Shown in pieces: positions 51,765 through 60,497 of a stretch of DNA of 64,000 nucleotides (within the stretch, counting starts at the first letter, position 1; every line of letters starts with the position of its first letter). The DNA is taken from the NCBI RefSeq assembly GCF_017104565.1, contig NZ_JAAGPD010000025.1, positions 86,092 through 150,091 of the forward strand, written 5' to 3'. The notes under the pieces are model-generated. The model was given only the letters and a program-made list of their open reading frames with translations. It made no database searches and was not told where the DNA came from. Source of the DNA: Paraburkholderia sp. Tr-20389. Lineage in GTDB: Bacteria; Pseudomonadota; Gammaproteobacteria; Burkholderiales; Burkholderiaceae. The translations under genes were made by a program, and so were the position numbers.

Positions 51765-53162
51765 GTGATCGAACATTGGCGGGAAGCAGTCGGCGCGGTG
51801 CATGGCGTCGAGTCGAAATACAAGAGACTGGTCAAGGCGATCGCAAGCGACATCGAAAGCGAATCGCTGCGTGCGGGCGCGCGTCTGCCGCCGCAGCGCG
51901 ATGTGGCATCGGAACTCTCGATCAGCGTGCAGACGGTCACGAACGCTTACAAGGAACTGGAGCGTCAAGGGCTGATCCGCTGCGAAGTGGGACGCGGCAG
52001 CTTCGTCGCCGAGCGCGTGACGGAGACGATGTCGAACTACATGCTCGATACGGCGGAACGTTCCGTGGTCGACTTTTCGATTGCGCGCATCATCCACACG
52101 CCCGAGCACGATGCGATGTGGCGCAAGGTATGCGCGACGCTCTCGAAGATCGACGACCAGCCGTGGATACGCGCCTTCAGGCCGATTGCCGGCTTCGAGC
52201 ATCATCGACAGGCGGGCATCGCGTGGCTGCAGTCGATGGGCATGCCCGCTTCGATGGATACGCTGCTCGTCACGAATGGCGCGGCGCACGGCATCTTTCT
52301 CGCGCTCGCGTCGCTCGTCGGACCCGGCGATACGGTACTGTGCGAAAGTCTGACCGATCACGGCGTCATCGGCTCCGCGAATGTCCTGGGGTTTACGTTG
52401 AAGGGACTGGAGATCGACGAATACGGCATTCATCCCGAGCACTTCGAAGAGATGTGCGACAGCGAGCGCATCACGGCGCTCGTCTGCACGCCGACGCTGA
52501 ACAATCCGACCGTCGCGCTGATGCCCGAGTCGCGGCGGCGCTCGATTGCGCGCATTGCGGAGCGCTACGGCGTGTTCGTGATCGAAGACGATGTGTATGG
52601 CCCGTTGCCCGCGACGCGGCCCGCGCCGATCTCGAGTCATATTCCCGATCTGTCCTTCTATTGCACGAGCATGTCGAAGTCGGTGCTGGCGGGCTTGCGC
52701 ATCGGCTATATGACGACGCCGCGCCGTCTCGCGCTGCGTGCTGAAAGCGTGCTGCGCGTGAGCAGCTGGATGGCGACTTCGCCGATGGCGGAGGTCGCGA
52801 CGCGCTGGATCAACGACGGCACGGCCGCGCGTCTCGTCGAGATGCAGCGCGGACGGCTCACGGTGCGTCAGGCACTCGCGCAAAAAGTGCTCGGCCCGTA
52901 CGTGCTCGGCTCGCATCCGCAGGCGCTGTCCGTCTGGCTGCGCGTGCCCGATCACTGGCAGGCCGATCGGCTCGTGCGCGAGCTGCGCAACCGGAACATC
53001 GCGGTGACATCGCCCGATCCGTTTCTCGTGCGTGGCGCCGAACGTCCCAATGCCGTGCGGCTTTGCGTGGGCGCGGAAGTGAGCGACGAGGTGTTCGAGG
53101 AAGCGCTCGAAACGATGCGTGACGTGTTCGAGCAATATCCGCAGGTGCATGACTTCGGTTGA
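51765..53162 (+). CDS. enuR: MocR/GntR-type transcriptional regulator of ectoine catabolism
   Basis: This 465-residue fusion has a GntR winged HTH (15-85, with LPPQRDVASELSISVQTVTN) joined to an aminotransferase-I-like domain (about 110-460). The PLP Lys is Lys305 in TSMSKSVLAG, with Asp/Tyr in IEDDVYGP. EnuR proteins bind PLP plus breakdown intermediates of ectoine (such as N-acetyl-diaminobutyrate) and derepress uptake and catabolism genes. GTG 51765 follows GGGAGAGGCGGCAG. It is divergent from ehuB and upstream of eutB-doe on the same strand. Assignment rests on domain plan and context. Confidence 0.87.
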   Translation: MIEHWREAVGAVHGVESKYKRLVKAIASDIESESLRAGARLPPQRDVASELSISVQTVTNAYKELERQGLIRCEVGRGSFVAERVTETMSNYMLDTAERSVVDFSIARIIHTPEHDAMWRKVCATLSKIDDQPWIRAFRPIAGFEHHRQAGIAWLQSMGMPASMDTLLVTNGAAHGIFLALASLVGPGDTVLCESLTDHGVIGSANVLGFTLKGLEIDEYGIHPEHFEEMCDSERITALVCTPTLNNPTVALMPESRRRSIARIAERYGVFVIEDDVYGPLPATRPAPISSHIPDLSFYCTSMSKSVLAGLRIGYMTTPRRLALRAESVLRVSSWMATSPMAEVATRWINDGTAARLVEMQRGRLTVRQALAQKVLGPYVLGSHPQALSVWLRVPDHWQADRLVRELRNRNIAVTSPDPFLVRGAERPNAVRLCVGAEVSDEVFEEALETMRDVFEQYPQVHDFG

Positions 53163-53200
53163 GCGTGTCATCGCATGCGGGCATGCAAAACGAAATGTAC

Positions 53201-53210
53201 CAGGACAATA
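53201..53210. promoter_or_regulatory. Candidate EnuR operator upstream of eutB
   Basis: CAGGACAATA, about 110 bases before the eutB start, repeats the AGGACAATA of the ehuB-enuR region. It is followed by GAAAACAATATTTAGAACATTA, which gives a possible second half-site. Confidence 0.4.
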
Positions 53211-53317
53211 GAAAACAATATTTAGAACATTAGACTGGCCGCACTGAGTCCGTTACGACACGCGTCGAATACCGCGACGCGCGCCGCATCGGTCGTGAAC
53301 ATGTGCAAGGCCCGTCA

Positions 53318-54310
53318 ATGTCCGACCTCTCGCTTGCCGATGTCTATCGTGCCCGGCGCTGTATCGAAGGGCGCGTACTGCGTACACCGCTCGTCGCATC
53401 GCGCGCCTTGTCGGCGCTCGCTGACGCACCCGTCTATCTGAAACTCGAAACCGTCCAGCCGACGGGCAGCTTCAAGCTGCGCGGCGCGACGAATGCGCTC
53501 GTGCGTCTGGCCGAAACGGGTTGCACGCGGGTCGTCACGGCATCGACGGGCAATCATGGGCGCGCCGTCGCACACGCTGCGCACGCGCTCGGCATCGAGG
53601 CGGCCGTGTGCATGTCGTCGCTCGTGCCGTCGAACAAGGTCGAAGCCGTGCGCGCGCTCGGTGCGCATGCGCACATCGTCGGCAAGAGTCAGGACGACGC
53701 GCAGCACGAAGCACAACGCCTCGTGCGCGAAGAAGGCTATGCGTATGTGCCGCCTTTCGATCATCTCGACGTGATCGCCGGGCAAGCGACCATCGGCATC
53801 GAAATCGTCGAAGACTTGCCCGATGTCGAACAGATCGTCGTGCCGCTGTCGGGCGGCGGACTCTTCGCCGGCGTGGCGTTCGCCGCGAAGCGGATTGCGC
53901 CGTCAGTGCGTCTGACGGGCGTAACGATGGAGCGCGGCGCGGCGATGCACGCGAGCCTCGCGGCCGGCAAGCCGGTGCTCGTCGATGAACGGGAAACGCT
54001 CGCAGATTCGCTGGGCGGCGGAATCGGGCTCGATAACCAGCACACCTTTTCGCTGACCCGTCAGTTGATCGACGAGGTCGTGCTGCTCGACGAGGCATCG
54101 ATTGCGCGCGGCATCGTGCACGCGTACGAAGACGAGCATCTCGTGCTCGAAGGCGCCGCTGCCGTCGGCATTGCCGCGCTGCTCGCGGGACGGCTTGGCG
54201 ATTCATCCGCAGCGCGCGGCCCGATCGTGCTGATCGTGACGGGCGCCAACATCGACATGAACCAGCATCGCCGCATCGTCGGCGAGGCCTCACAAGGAGT
54301 GACGGCATGA
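53318..54310 (+). CDS. eutB: Threonine dehydratase-like PLP enzyme of hydroxyectoine utilisation
   Basis: This 330-residue fold-type II PLP enzyme has Schiff-base Lys53 in TGSFKLRGATNAL, the phosphate loop STGNHGRAVA and the PLP ring/phosphate segment LSGGGLFAGV. EutB resembles threonine/serine dehydratases and, with EutA and EutC, is proposed to convert hydroxyectoine derivatives to ectoine-type intermediates. ATG 53318 has AAGG upstream; the GTG at 53303 is possible. It overlaps eutC by four bases. Confidence 0.87.
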   Translation: MSDLSLADVYRARRCIEGRVLRTPLVASRALSALADAPVYLKLETVQPTGSFKLRGATNALVRLAETGCTRVVTASTGNHGRAVAHAAHALGIEAAVCMSSLVPSNKVEAVRALGAHAHIVGKSQDDAQHEAQRLVREEGYAYVPPFDHLDVIAGQATIGIEIVEDLPDVEQIVVPLSGGGLFAGVAFAAKRIAPSVRLTGVTMERGAAMHASLAAGKPVLVDERETLADSLGGGIGLDNQHTFSLTRQLIDEVVLLDEASIARGIVHAYEDEHLVLEGAAAVGIAALLAGRLGDSSAARGPIVLIVTGANIDMNQHRRIVGEASQGVTA

Positions 54311-55308
54311 CGGCCATTACCCTGCTCGGCGAAGCACAACTGCGAGAACTCGTGCCGCTCGATCTTGCCGCAATCAACCAGGTCGAAGCCGCGTTTCTTT
54401 CGCTCGCAACGGAAGCCGTCGCGATGCCGCCAATCTTGCGGCTCGACCTCCCCGAGCATCGCGGCGAAGTCGACGTGAAGACCGCGTATCTGCCGCGCTT
54501 CGACAGCTTCGCGATCAAGGTAAGTCCCGGCTTCTTCGATAACCCGAAGCTCGGCTTGCCGAGCCTGAATGGCCTGATGCTGGTGCTGTCCGCGAAAACG
54601 GGGCTGACGGAAGCCGTGTTGCTCGACAACGGATATCTCACGGCGGTGCGCACGGCAGCGGCGGGCGCCGTTGCAGCACGCTGGCTCGCGAAACAGCATG
54701 CGCCGAATGTCGCCATGATCGGCGCAGGCGAACAGGCGCGTCTGCAATTGCAGGCGTTGACGATGGTGCGAAAGGTCGACCGCGTAACGGTGTGGGCGCG
54801 CAATCGCAAGAATGCCGAGCAATTTGCTGCGGAGATGTCCGCGCAATTGCATATCGCATGCGAAGTCGCGCGCGACGTGCATCACGCGCTCGCCGAAGCG
54901 GACATCGCCATCACGACGACGCCGAGCACCCAGCCGCTGATTCATGCAGATGACTTGCATCCCGGCCTGCACATCACGGCGATGGGCTCGGACGCGGAGC
55001 ACAAGAACGAGATCGCACCTCAAGCACTGGCGGCGGTGCGTTATGTGTGCGACCGCGTCACGCAGACGCGCGTGCTCGGCGAATTGCATCACGCGCTCGA
55101 AGCGGGCGCCGTCGATGCAGGCGCGCAGTACGCGGAGCTCGGCCAGATCATCGCAGGACAGACCCGAGGCCGCACTAGCGACAACGACATCACGCTATGC
55201 GACCTCACGGGCACGGGTGCGCAGGACACGGCCATCGCGACCCTCGCTGTCGCGCGTGCGCACGCGGCCAACGCAGGGACCTTTTTCCGCAACGACATGA
55301 AGCGCTGA
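54307..55308 (+). CDS. eutC: Ornithine cyclodeaminase-like enzyme of hydroxyectoine utilisation
   Basis: This 333-residue ornithine cyclodeaminase/mu-crystallin family protein has a dinucleotide motif IGAGEQARLQLQAL at 138-151 and 'FAIKVSPGFFDNP' near residue 69 carrying the active-site Lys71. It works with EutB in hydroxyectoine conversion. Start ATG overlaps eutB stop (ATGA). Nine bases separate it from doeA. No eutA gene is present before or after the pair in this window. Confidence 0.87.
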   Translation: MTAITLLGEAQLRELVPLDLAAINQVEAAFLSLATEAVAMPPILRLDLPEHRGEVDVKTAYLPRFDSFAIKVSPGFFDNPKLGLPSLNGLMLVLSAKTGLTEAVLLDNGYLTAVRTAAAGAVAARWLAKQHAPNVAMIGAGEQARLQLQALTMVRKVDRVTVWARNRKNAEQFAAEMSAQLHIACEVARDVHHALAEADIAITTTPSTQPLIHADDLHPGLHITAMGSDAEHKNEIAPQALAAVRYVCDRVTQTRVLGELHHALEAGAVDAGAQYAELGQIIAGQTRGRTSDNDITLCDLTGTGAQDTAIATLAVARAHAANAGTFFRNDMKR

Positions 55309-55317
55309 GAGGAGACC

Positions 55318-56529
55318 ATGTCAGATACATCTCAACCGGCAGTGACGCCTGTCGTCCGCCTGCAGTTCGATCGCGGCGAGTACGACGCGCGCATCGCAAA
55401 GACGCGGCGCGCAATGGAGAGAGCCCAGATCGATCTGCTGATCGTGACCGATCCGACCAACATGGCATGGCTTACTGGCTACGACGGCTGGTCGTTCTAC
55501 GTGCATCAGTGCGTGTTGCTCGCGCTCGACGGCGAGCCCGTCTGGTATGGCCGCGGGCAGGACGCGAACGGCGCGCTGCGTACGGTGTTCATGAAGCGCG
55601 AAAACATCGTCGGCTATCCGGATCATTACGTGCAGTCCACCGAGCGTCATCCGATGGACTATCTCGCGCGCGAAGTGATCGAAGCGCGCGGCTGGCAGGC
55701 GCGCAGGATCGGCGTGGAAATGGACAACTACTACTTCAGCGCTGCCGCCTATGCGTCGCTGCGACGCAATCTTCCGCAGGCGACCTGGCACGATGCGACG
55801 GCTCTCGTCAACTGGCAGCGTGCCGTGAAGTCGCCGCGCGAGATCGAGTACATGCGCATTGCTGCGCGCATCGTCGAGAAGATGCATGCGCATATCGTCG
55901 AGCGGATCGAGCCGGGCATGCGCAAGAACGATCTCGTGGCGGAGATTTATTCGGCAGGCGTGACGGGTGTGGACGAATATGGCGGCGATTATCCCGCCAT
56001 CGTGCCGCTGCTGCCGACGGGCGCCGACGCCGCCGCGCCGCATCTCACGTGGGACGACACGCCGTTTGCGAACAACGCGGGGACGTTCTTCGAAATCGCG
56101 GGCTGCTTCAAGCGCTATCACTGCCCGCAGTCTCGCACGGTGTATCTCGGCAAGCCGCCGAAGCATTTCATCGATGCGGAAAAGGCCGTTGTCGAAGGCA
56201 TCGAAATGGGGCTCGCAGCGGCGAAGCCGGGCAATACCTGTGAAGACATTGCGAATGCGTTCTTTGCGGTGCTGCGCAAATCGGGCATCGAGAAGAACAG
56301 CCGCTGTGGTTATCCGATCGGTGCGAGCTATCCGCCCGACTGGGGCGAGCGCACGATGAGCCTGCGTCCCGGGGACAAGACGGTCCTCGAACCCGGCATG
56401 ACGTTCCACTTCATGCCGGGCCTGTGGCTCGACGACTGGGGGCTCGAAATCACGGAGAGCATCCTGATTACGGAGTCGGGCGTCGAGACGTTCTGCAACA
56501 CGCCGCGCAAGCTGTTCGTGAAGGAGTAG
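55318..56529 (+). CDS. doeA: Ectoine hydrolase (M24 peptidase-like)
   Basis: This 403-residue protein has a creatinase/aminopeptidase-P-like N-terminal domain (about 20-160, 'LIVTDPTNMAWLTGYDGWSFY') and a C-terminal pita-bread domain with 'FHFMPGLWLDDWGLEITESILIT'. DoeA (EutD) opens the ectoine ring to N-alpha-acetyl-L-2,4-diaminobutyrate. Start ATG 55318 has GAGAGGAGACC upstream; the neighbouring doeB starts four bases after its stop. The M24 family plus neighbouring doeB makes the assignment strong. Confidence 0.9.
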   Translation: MSDTSQPAVTPVVRLQFDRGEYDARIAKTRRAMERAQIDLLIVTDPTNMAWLTGYDGWSFYVHQCVLLALDGEPVWYGRGQDANGALRTVFMKRENIVGYPDHYVQSTERHPMDYLAREVIEARGWQARRIGVEMDNYYFSAAAYASLRRNLPQATWHDATALVNWQRAVKSPREIEYMRIAARIVEKMHAHIVERIEPGMRKNDLVAEIYSAGVTGVDEYGGDYPAIVPLLPTGADAAAPHLTWDDTPFANNAGTFFEIAGCFKRYHCPQSRTVYLGKPPKHFIDAEKAVVEGIEMGLAAAKPGNTCEDIANAFFAVLRKSGIEKNSRCGYPIGASYPPDWGERTMSLRPGDKTVLEPGMTFHFMPGLWLDDWGLEITESILITESGVETFCNTPRKLFVKE

Positions 56530-56533
56530 TGCA

Positions 56534-57574
56534 ATGCGTGCTTCACCCATTTCGGCCACGGTCGATTTCAATGTCGACGGCGAACAGCACGGTTTCCTGA
56601 AGCTGCCGCATTCGCATGACGCTTCAGCGTGGGGCGCCGTGATGATCCCCATCACGGTGATCCGCAACGGCGATGGACCGACCGCGCTGTTGACGGGCGG
56701 CAATCACGGCGACGAGTACGAAGGGCCCATCGTGCTGTCGAAGCTCGCGTCGACATTGAAGGCGCGCGACGTGAAAGGGCGCGTGATCGTCGTGCCGTTC
56801 ATGAACTACCCGGCGTTTCGCGCGGGCAGCCGCACGTCGCCGATCGATCGCGGCAATCTCAATCGCGCGTTCCCGGGTAAGCCTGACGGCACGGTCACGG
56901 AAAAGATCGCCGACTACTTTCAGCGTTATCTGTTGCCGCTTGCGGACTATGTACTCGATCTGCACGCAGGCGGCCGCACGCTCGACTTCGTGCCGTTCGC
57001 CGCCGTGCACGTGCTGGACGATGCGACGCAGCAGGCGCGTTGCGAAGCGGCGATGCACGCGTTCGGCGCACCGTATTCGATGCGGATGCTCGAGCTGGAT
57101 AGCGTCGGTTTGTTCGATACGGCTGTCGAGGAAGCGGGCAAGGTATTCGTATCGACGGAACTGGGCGGCGGCGGCACGGCGACGGTGGCGAGCGTTGCTG
57201 TCGCTGAGCGCGGCGTGCGGGGCTTTCTCGCCAACGCGGGTATTTTGTCGTTACGCGACGACGTGGGCGATGTAGCGCGCACGACCACTTTGCTCGATAT
57301 GCCGGACGGCAGTTGTTACACGACGAGCGAGCATGACGGGTTGCTGGAACTGTGCAAGGACCTGGGCGACAACGTCGAAGCAGGTGAAGTGATCGCGCGC
57401 GTGCACGACATGACGCGTACTGGGGCGTCTTCGGTCGAGTACCGCGCGAAGCGTAGCGGATTGCTTGCGGCGAGGCATTTTCCGGGTCTCGTGCATATCG
57501 GCGATACGGTGGCTGTGGTGGCCGATATCGTCGAGCGGGGCATTCCAGTTTCTTCCGATCTGGCGAAGCGTTAG
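56534..57574 (+). CDS. doeB: N-alpha-acetyl-L-2,4-diaminobutyrate deacetylase
   Basis: This 346-residue zinc deacetylase of the aspartoacylase/succinylglutamate desuccinylase (M14-like) family has Zn ligands His58 and Glu61 (GGNHGDEYEG) and His144 (LDLHAGG). Substrate-binding segment NLNRAFPG is at 108-115. It removes the acetyl group from the DoeA product to give diaminobutyrate. It follows doeA by four bases and precedes doeX by a few bases, so it is co-transcribed. Confidence 0.92.
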   Translation: MRASPISATVDFNVDGEQHGFLKLPHSHDASAWGAVMIPITVIRNGDGPTALLTGGNHGDEYEGPIVLSKLASTLKARDVKGRVIVVPFMNYPAFRAGSRTSPIDRGNLNRAFPGKPDGTVTEKIADYFQRYLLPLADYVLDLHAGGRTLDFVPFAAVHVLDDATQQARCEAAMHAFGAPYSMRMLELDSVGLFDTAVEEAGKVFVSTELGGGGTATVASVAVAERGVRGFLANAGILSLRDDVGDVARTTTLLDMPDGSCYTTSEHDGLLELCKDLGDNVEAGEVIARVHDMTRTGASSVEYRAKRSGLLAARHFPGLVHIGDTVAVVADIVERGIPVSSDLAKR

Positions 57575-57586
57575 GGGTGTGTGCCG

Positions 57587-58060
57587 ATGTTGAAACTCGA
57601 TCGCTATGATCTTGCCATTCTTCGCATTCTTGCGCGGGACGGACGTATTACGAAGTCGCGTCTCGCCGAGGAAGTGAATCTCTCTATTTCGCCTGCATGG
57701 GAGCGTGTGAAGCGGCTTGAAGAGAGCGGTGTGATTCGTGGTTATCGAACGGATATTGACTGGACTAAAGCCTTTAAGGGTAGTCGCATTATTGTCGAGG
57801 TCACGTTGGCGAGGCATACCGCGCAGGATATGCGGCGCTTCGAGGAACGGGTTTTATCCGCCGATGAAGTGACGCAGTGTCATGCCACTGGCGGAGGCGT
57901 TGATTACGTGCTCCACGTGGTGTCTCGTGATATTGATCACTATCAGCGGTTTATTGATGCTTTGCTTACCGAAGAGATTGGAATTGAAAGGTATTTCACT
58001 TATGTGGTGACTAAGGTTGTTAAGGATGGTTGTGATGGGTTTTCCGAGTGGGAGGTGTGA
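57587..58060 (+). CDS. doeX: Lrp/AsnC family regulator of ectoine degradation
   Basis: This 157-residue protein has an N-terminal winged HTH (about 1-60: LDRYDLAILRILARDGRITK, then SPAWERVKRLEESGVIRG) and a C-terminal RAM ligand/oligomerisation domain. DoeX in Halomonas is a DNA-binding regulator of the doe genes. AGGGG lies before ATG 57587; GTG 57581 is also possible. It is 12 bases from doeB. The palindromic repeat begins downstream, so doeC and doeD are in a separate transcript or read-through unit. Confidence 0.87.
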   Translation: MLKLDRYDLAILRILARDGRITKSRLAEEVNLSISPAWERVKRLEESGVIRGYRTDIDWTKAFKGSRIIVEVTLARHTAQDMRRFEERVLSADEVTQCHATGGGVDYVLHVVSRDIDHYQRFIDALLTEEIGIERYFTYVVTKVVKDGCDGFSEWEV

Positions 58061-58187
58061 TTGTTGGTATCCGCGGTTGGGGTTTGCGGTGTCGCTGGCA
58101 TTCGCGATTTTGCTTCTGGTTTGCTGGTGTTGCCGTTGAGGCTTTGCCGCTGTGCTGGCGTCCGCGTGATGTCTCTGGTTTGCTAGC

Positions 58188-58769
58188 GTTGCCCCTGTGC
58201 GGGGCGGCACTTACTTTCTTTGCCGCCGCAAAGAAAGTAAGCAAAGAAAGCGGGCTCACCCCGCCAGCCCTTGTTCTTGCCTGCGGGCCCCCAACGGGTC
58301 CCGCACTTCACACGGCAACACGCTTCTTTCCGCCCGTTGCCAGCGCCTTGAACCGGCGCATCACCCACTCCAGTCACCCGCAGGCAGCCAGCGGCAGCGA
58401 CCCGTCCGCGCCGCCCAGGTGGCAAACGGTGTGTAGGTTGTTGCACCGTACGCGTTCGCGCTCCTACGACACCGATCCCGCTTTTCAGTCCGGAGTGGTG
58501 CATTTCCGTCCAGACGGCCTACACACAGTTTGCCACCTGGGCGGCCGTGGACGTCTGGTAACGCGATCCATGACGCGGGAGCGTGAAGTGGGTGATGCGT
58601 GCAGTTGGCACGCTGGCAACGGGCGGAAAAATGGCGTGTTGCCGCGTGAAGCGTAAGAACAGCTGGGGGCCCGCAGGCAAGAACTAGCACTGGCGGTGTG
58701 AGCCCGCTTTCTTTGCTTACTTTCTTTGCGGCGGCAAAGAAAGTAAGTGCCGCCCCGCACAGGGGCAAC
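58188..58769. repeat. Large palindromic repeat element, copy 2
   Basis: Same element as at 46074: near-identical arms beginning GTTGCCCCTGTGCGGGGCGG and ending in its inverse at 58769, the internal CTTACTTTCTTTGC hairpin, and the perfect inner pair around CCGCCCAGGTGGCAAACGG (58410 and 58520 regions). Palindromic similarity runs further out: flanks at 58151-58187 and 58770-58805 are inverted relatives (GCTGGCGTCCGCG / CGCGGATGCCAGC). It splits doeX from doeC. Confidence 0.9.
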
Positions 58770-58955
58770 ACCAGCAAACCAGAAGCACAACGCGGATGCC
58801 AGCAACAACACAACCCAAATCCCAGCAAAGAAAAAACCAAAACGAAAACAAAAAAAGCAGAAAAAACACAAACAGAAAAAAGCCAAAACAAAAAAAGCAC
58901 GGCGCGCAGCGGCATTAAAGTGATCGATAAGGAAACCGCATATAGGAGAGCAACC
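58770..58955 (+). other. A-rich leader between palindrome copy 2 and doeC
   Basis: About 110 bases (58790-58905) are strongly purine/A-rich on the plus strand, with repeated CAAAACG, AAAAAAAGCA and AGAAAAAAC, in contrast to the G+C-rich genome. It could read as a long Lys-rich N-terminal extension but begins without a ribosome-binding site, while doeC has TAGGAGAGCAACC before ATG 58956. Likely untranslated; it may form part of the doeC promoter or leader. Confidence 0.55.
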
Positions 58956-60461
58956 ATGCTGCTAGGTCACCCCGTTCTATTCAAGTCACTGTGTTACATA
59001 GACGGCCGCTGGGTCCACAGCGAGACAGCCTCCACGGTAGCGGTGCAGAACCCCGCGGATCAAGAGGTGATAGGCCACGTCCCGATGCTGAACCGCGAGC
59101 AGATCACCGGAGCAATCGCCTCGGCGCAAAACGCATTCGAAAAATGGCGCTGGGTCCCAGTAGCAAAACGCGCAGCGTTACTGCTTCGTTGGCACGAACT
59201 CGTACTCCGGCACCAGAACGATCTCGCAGGAATACTCTCCCTCGAACAAGGCAAACCGCTTGCCGAAGCGCAAGGAGAAATCGCCTACGGCGCGAGCTTC
59301 ATCGAATGGTTCGCACACGAAGGCAAGCGGCTGAATGGCCGGACCATTCCAACGCACATCGATGGAGCGCATCTCGGCACGATAATGGAGCCCGTCGGCG
59401 TGGCCGCATTGATCACGCCGTGGAATTTCCCGAACGCAATGATCACGCGCAAGGCAGCGGCGGCGCTGTCAGCCGGTTGCACGGTCGTTGTGAAGCCCGC
59501 ACACGAGACGCCATTCTCCGCGCTAGCACTCGCCCAGCTCGCGGAAGAAGCCGGTTTCCCGCCCGGCGTATTCAATGTCGTGCTCGGCGAGCCGCAAATG
59601 GCGATGGAAACGCTGGTGCGCGATCCGCGCGTACGCACCGTGAGCTTCACCGGTTCGACGCGTGTCGGCGGCCTCGTCATGCAGGCGGCCGCGCAAAGCG
59701 GCATCAAGAAGACAGCGCTCGAACTCGGCGGCAATGCGCCATTCATCGTGACCGAGGACGCCGATCTGGAACAGGCGGTGCGCGTCGCGGTCGCCGCAAA
59801 GTTTCAGACGTCAGGGCAGGACTGCTGCGCCGCAAATCGCATTCTCGTCGCGCGCCCCGTGTACGACACCTTCGTCGAACGCTATGCACAGGCCGTGCGC
59901 GCATTGAAAGTAGGCTCGGCATTCGAGCCCGGCGCCGAAGTCGGTCCGCTGATGCATCAGGCCGCGTTCGATTCGACGCAGCAGCGCGTCGAAGATGCCC
60001 GCGTCAAAGGCGCGCGTATTCTGGTCGGCGGCACGCCGCATGCTCGTGGTGGATGGTTCTTCGAGCCGACCGTGATCGCCGATGCCGCAAAAGGCATGCG
60101 CGTCTACGACGAAGAGAACTTTGCGCCCATTTCAGCCGTGTCGCCGTTCGACACACTGGAAGAAGCCATCACGCGCGCCAACGACACGGAACACGGTCTC
60201 GCCGCCTATCTGTGCGCAAAAGATCTGAACACGGTCTTTCAGGTGATTCGCCAACTGGACTTCGCGATGGTCTCCGTGAACGGCGCAAAGTTCACGGGCG
60301 CGCCGATTCCGTTCGGCGGCATGAAGGCATCGGGTCTGGGCCGCGAAGGCGGGCTCGAAGGCTTCGAGCCCTTCGTCGAAACGCGTTACTTCTGCCTCGG
60401 TCAACTGGGCTTGCCCATCGCCGACGCTATTGCTTCTGTTCACCGGCCAGTTGCTGCGTGA
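58956..60461 (+). CDS. doeC: Aldehyde dehydrogenase of ectoine breakdown (aspartate-semialdehyde oxidising)
   Basis: This 501-residue NAD(P)-dependent ALDH has catalytic Cys290 in SGQDCCAANRI, Glu256 in ELGGNAPF and Asn157 in PWNFPN. 'FTGSTRVGG' is the cofactor motif. It resembles succinate-semialdehyde dehydrogenases (GabD type), the family of DoeC, which oxidises L-aspartate-beta-semialdehyde to aspartate. TAGGAGAGCAACC sets ATG 58956. It forms a pair with doeD 36 bases on. Substrate by context. Confidence 0.88.
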   Translation: MLLGHPVLFKSLCYIDGRWVHSETASTVAVQNPADQEVIGHVPMLNREQITGAIASAQNAFEKWRWVPVAKRAALLLRWHELVLRHQNDLAGILSLEQGKPLAEAQGEIAYGASFIEWFAHEGKRLNGRTIPTHIDGAHLGTIMEPVGVAALITPWNFPNAMITRKAAAALSAGCTVVVKPAHETPFSALALAQLAEEAGFPPGVFNVVLGEPQMAMETLVRDPRVRTVSFTGSTRVGGLVMQAAAQSGIKKTALELGGNAPFIVTEDADLEQAVRVAVAAKFQTSGQDCCAANRILVARPVYDTFVERYAQAVRALKVGSAFEPGAEVGPLMHQAAFDSTQQRVEDARVKGARILVGGTPHARGGWFFEPTVIADAAKGMRVYDEENFAPISAVSPFDTLEEAITRANDTEHGLAAYLCAKDLNTVFQVIRQLDFAMVSVNGAKFTGAPIPFGGMKASGLGREGGLEGFEPFVETRYFCLGQLGLPIADAIASVHRPVAA

Positions 60462-60497
60462 ACGGCTCATTCAACTATCGATTAAACGGAGTGTCCC

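Noticed and set aside
58698-58955. 86-residue Lys-rich extension of DoeC
   Set aside because: It spans the palindrome arm and an A-rich tract; TAGGAGAGCAACC before ATG 58956 and the family N-terminus support the later start.
58361-58957. Minus-strand frame over palindrome copy 2
   Set aside because: Composition follows the repeat and A-rich tract (poly-Phe/Val); no start signal or family.
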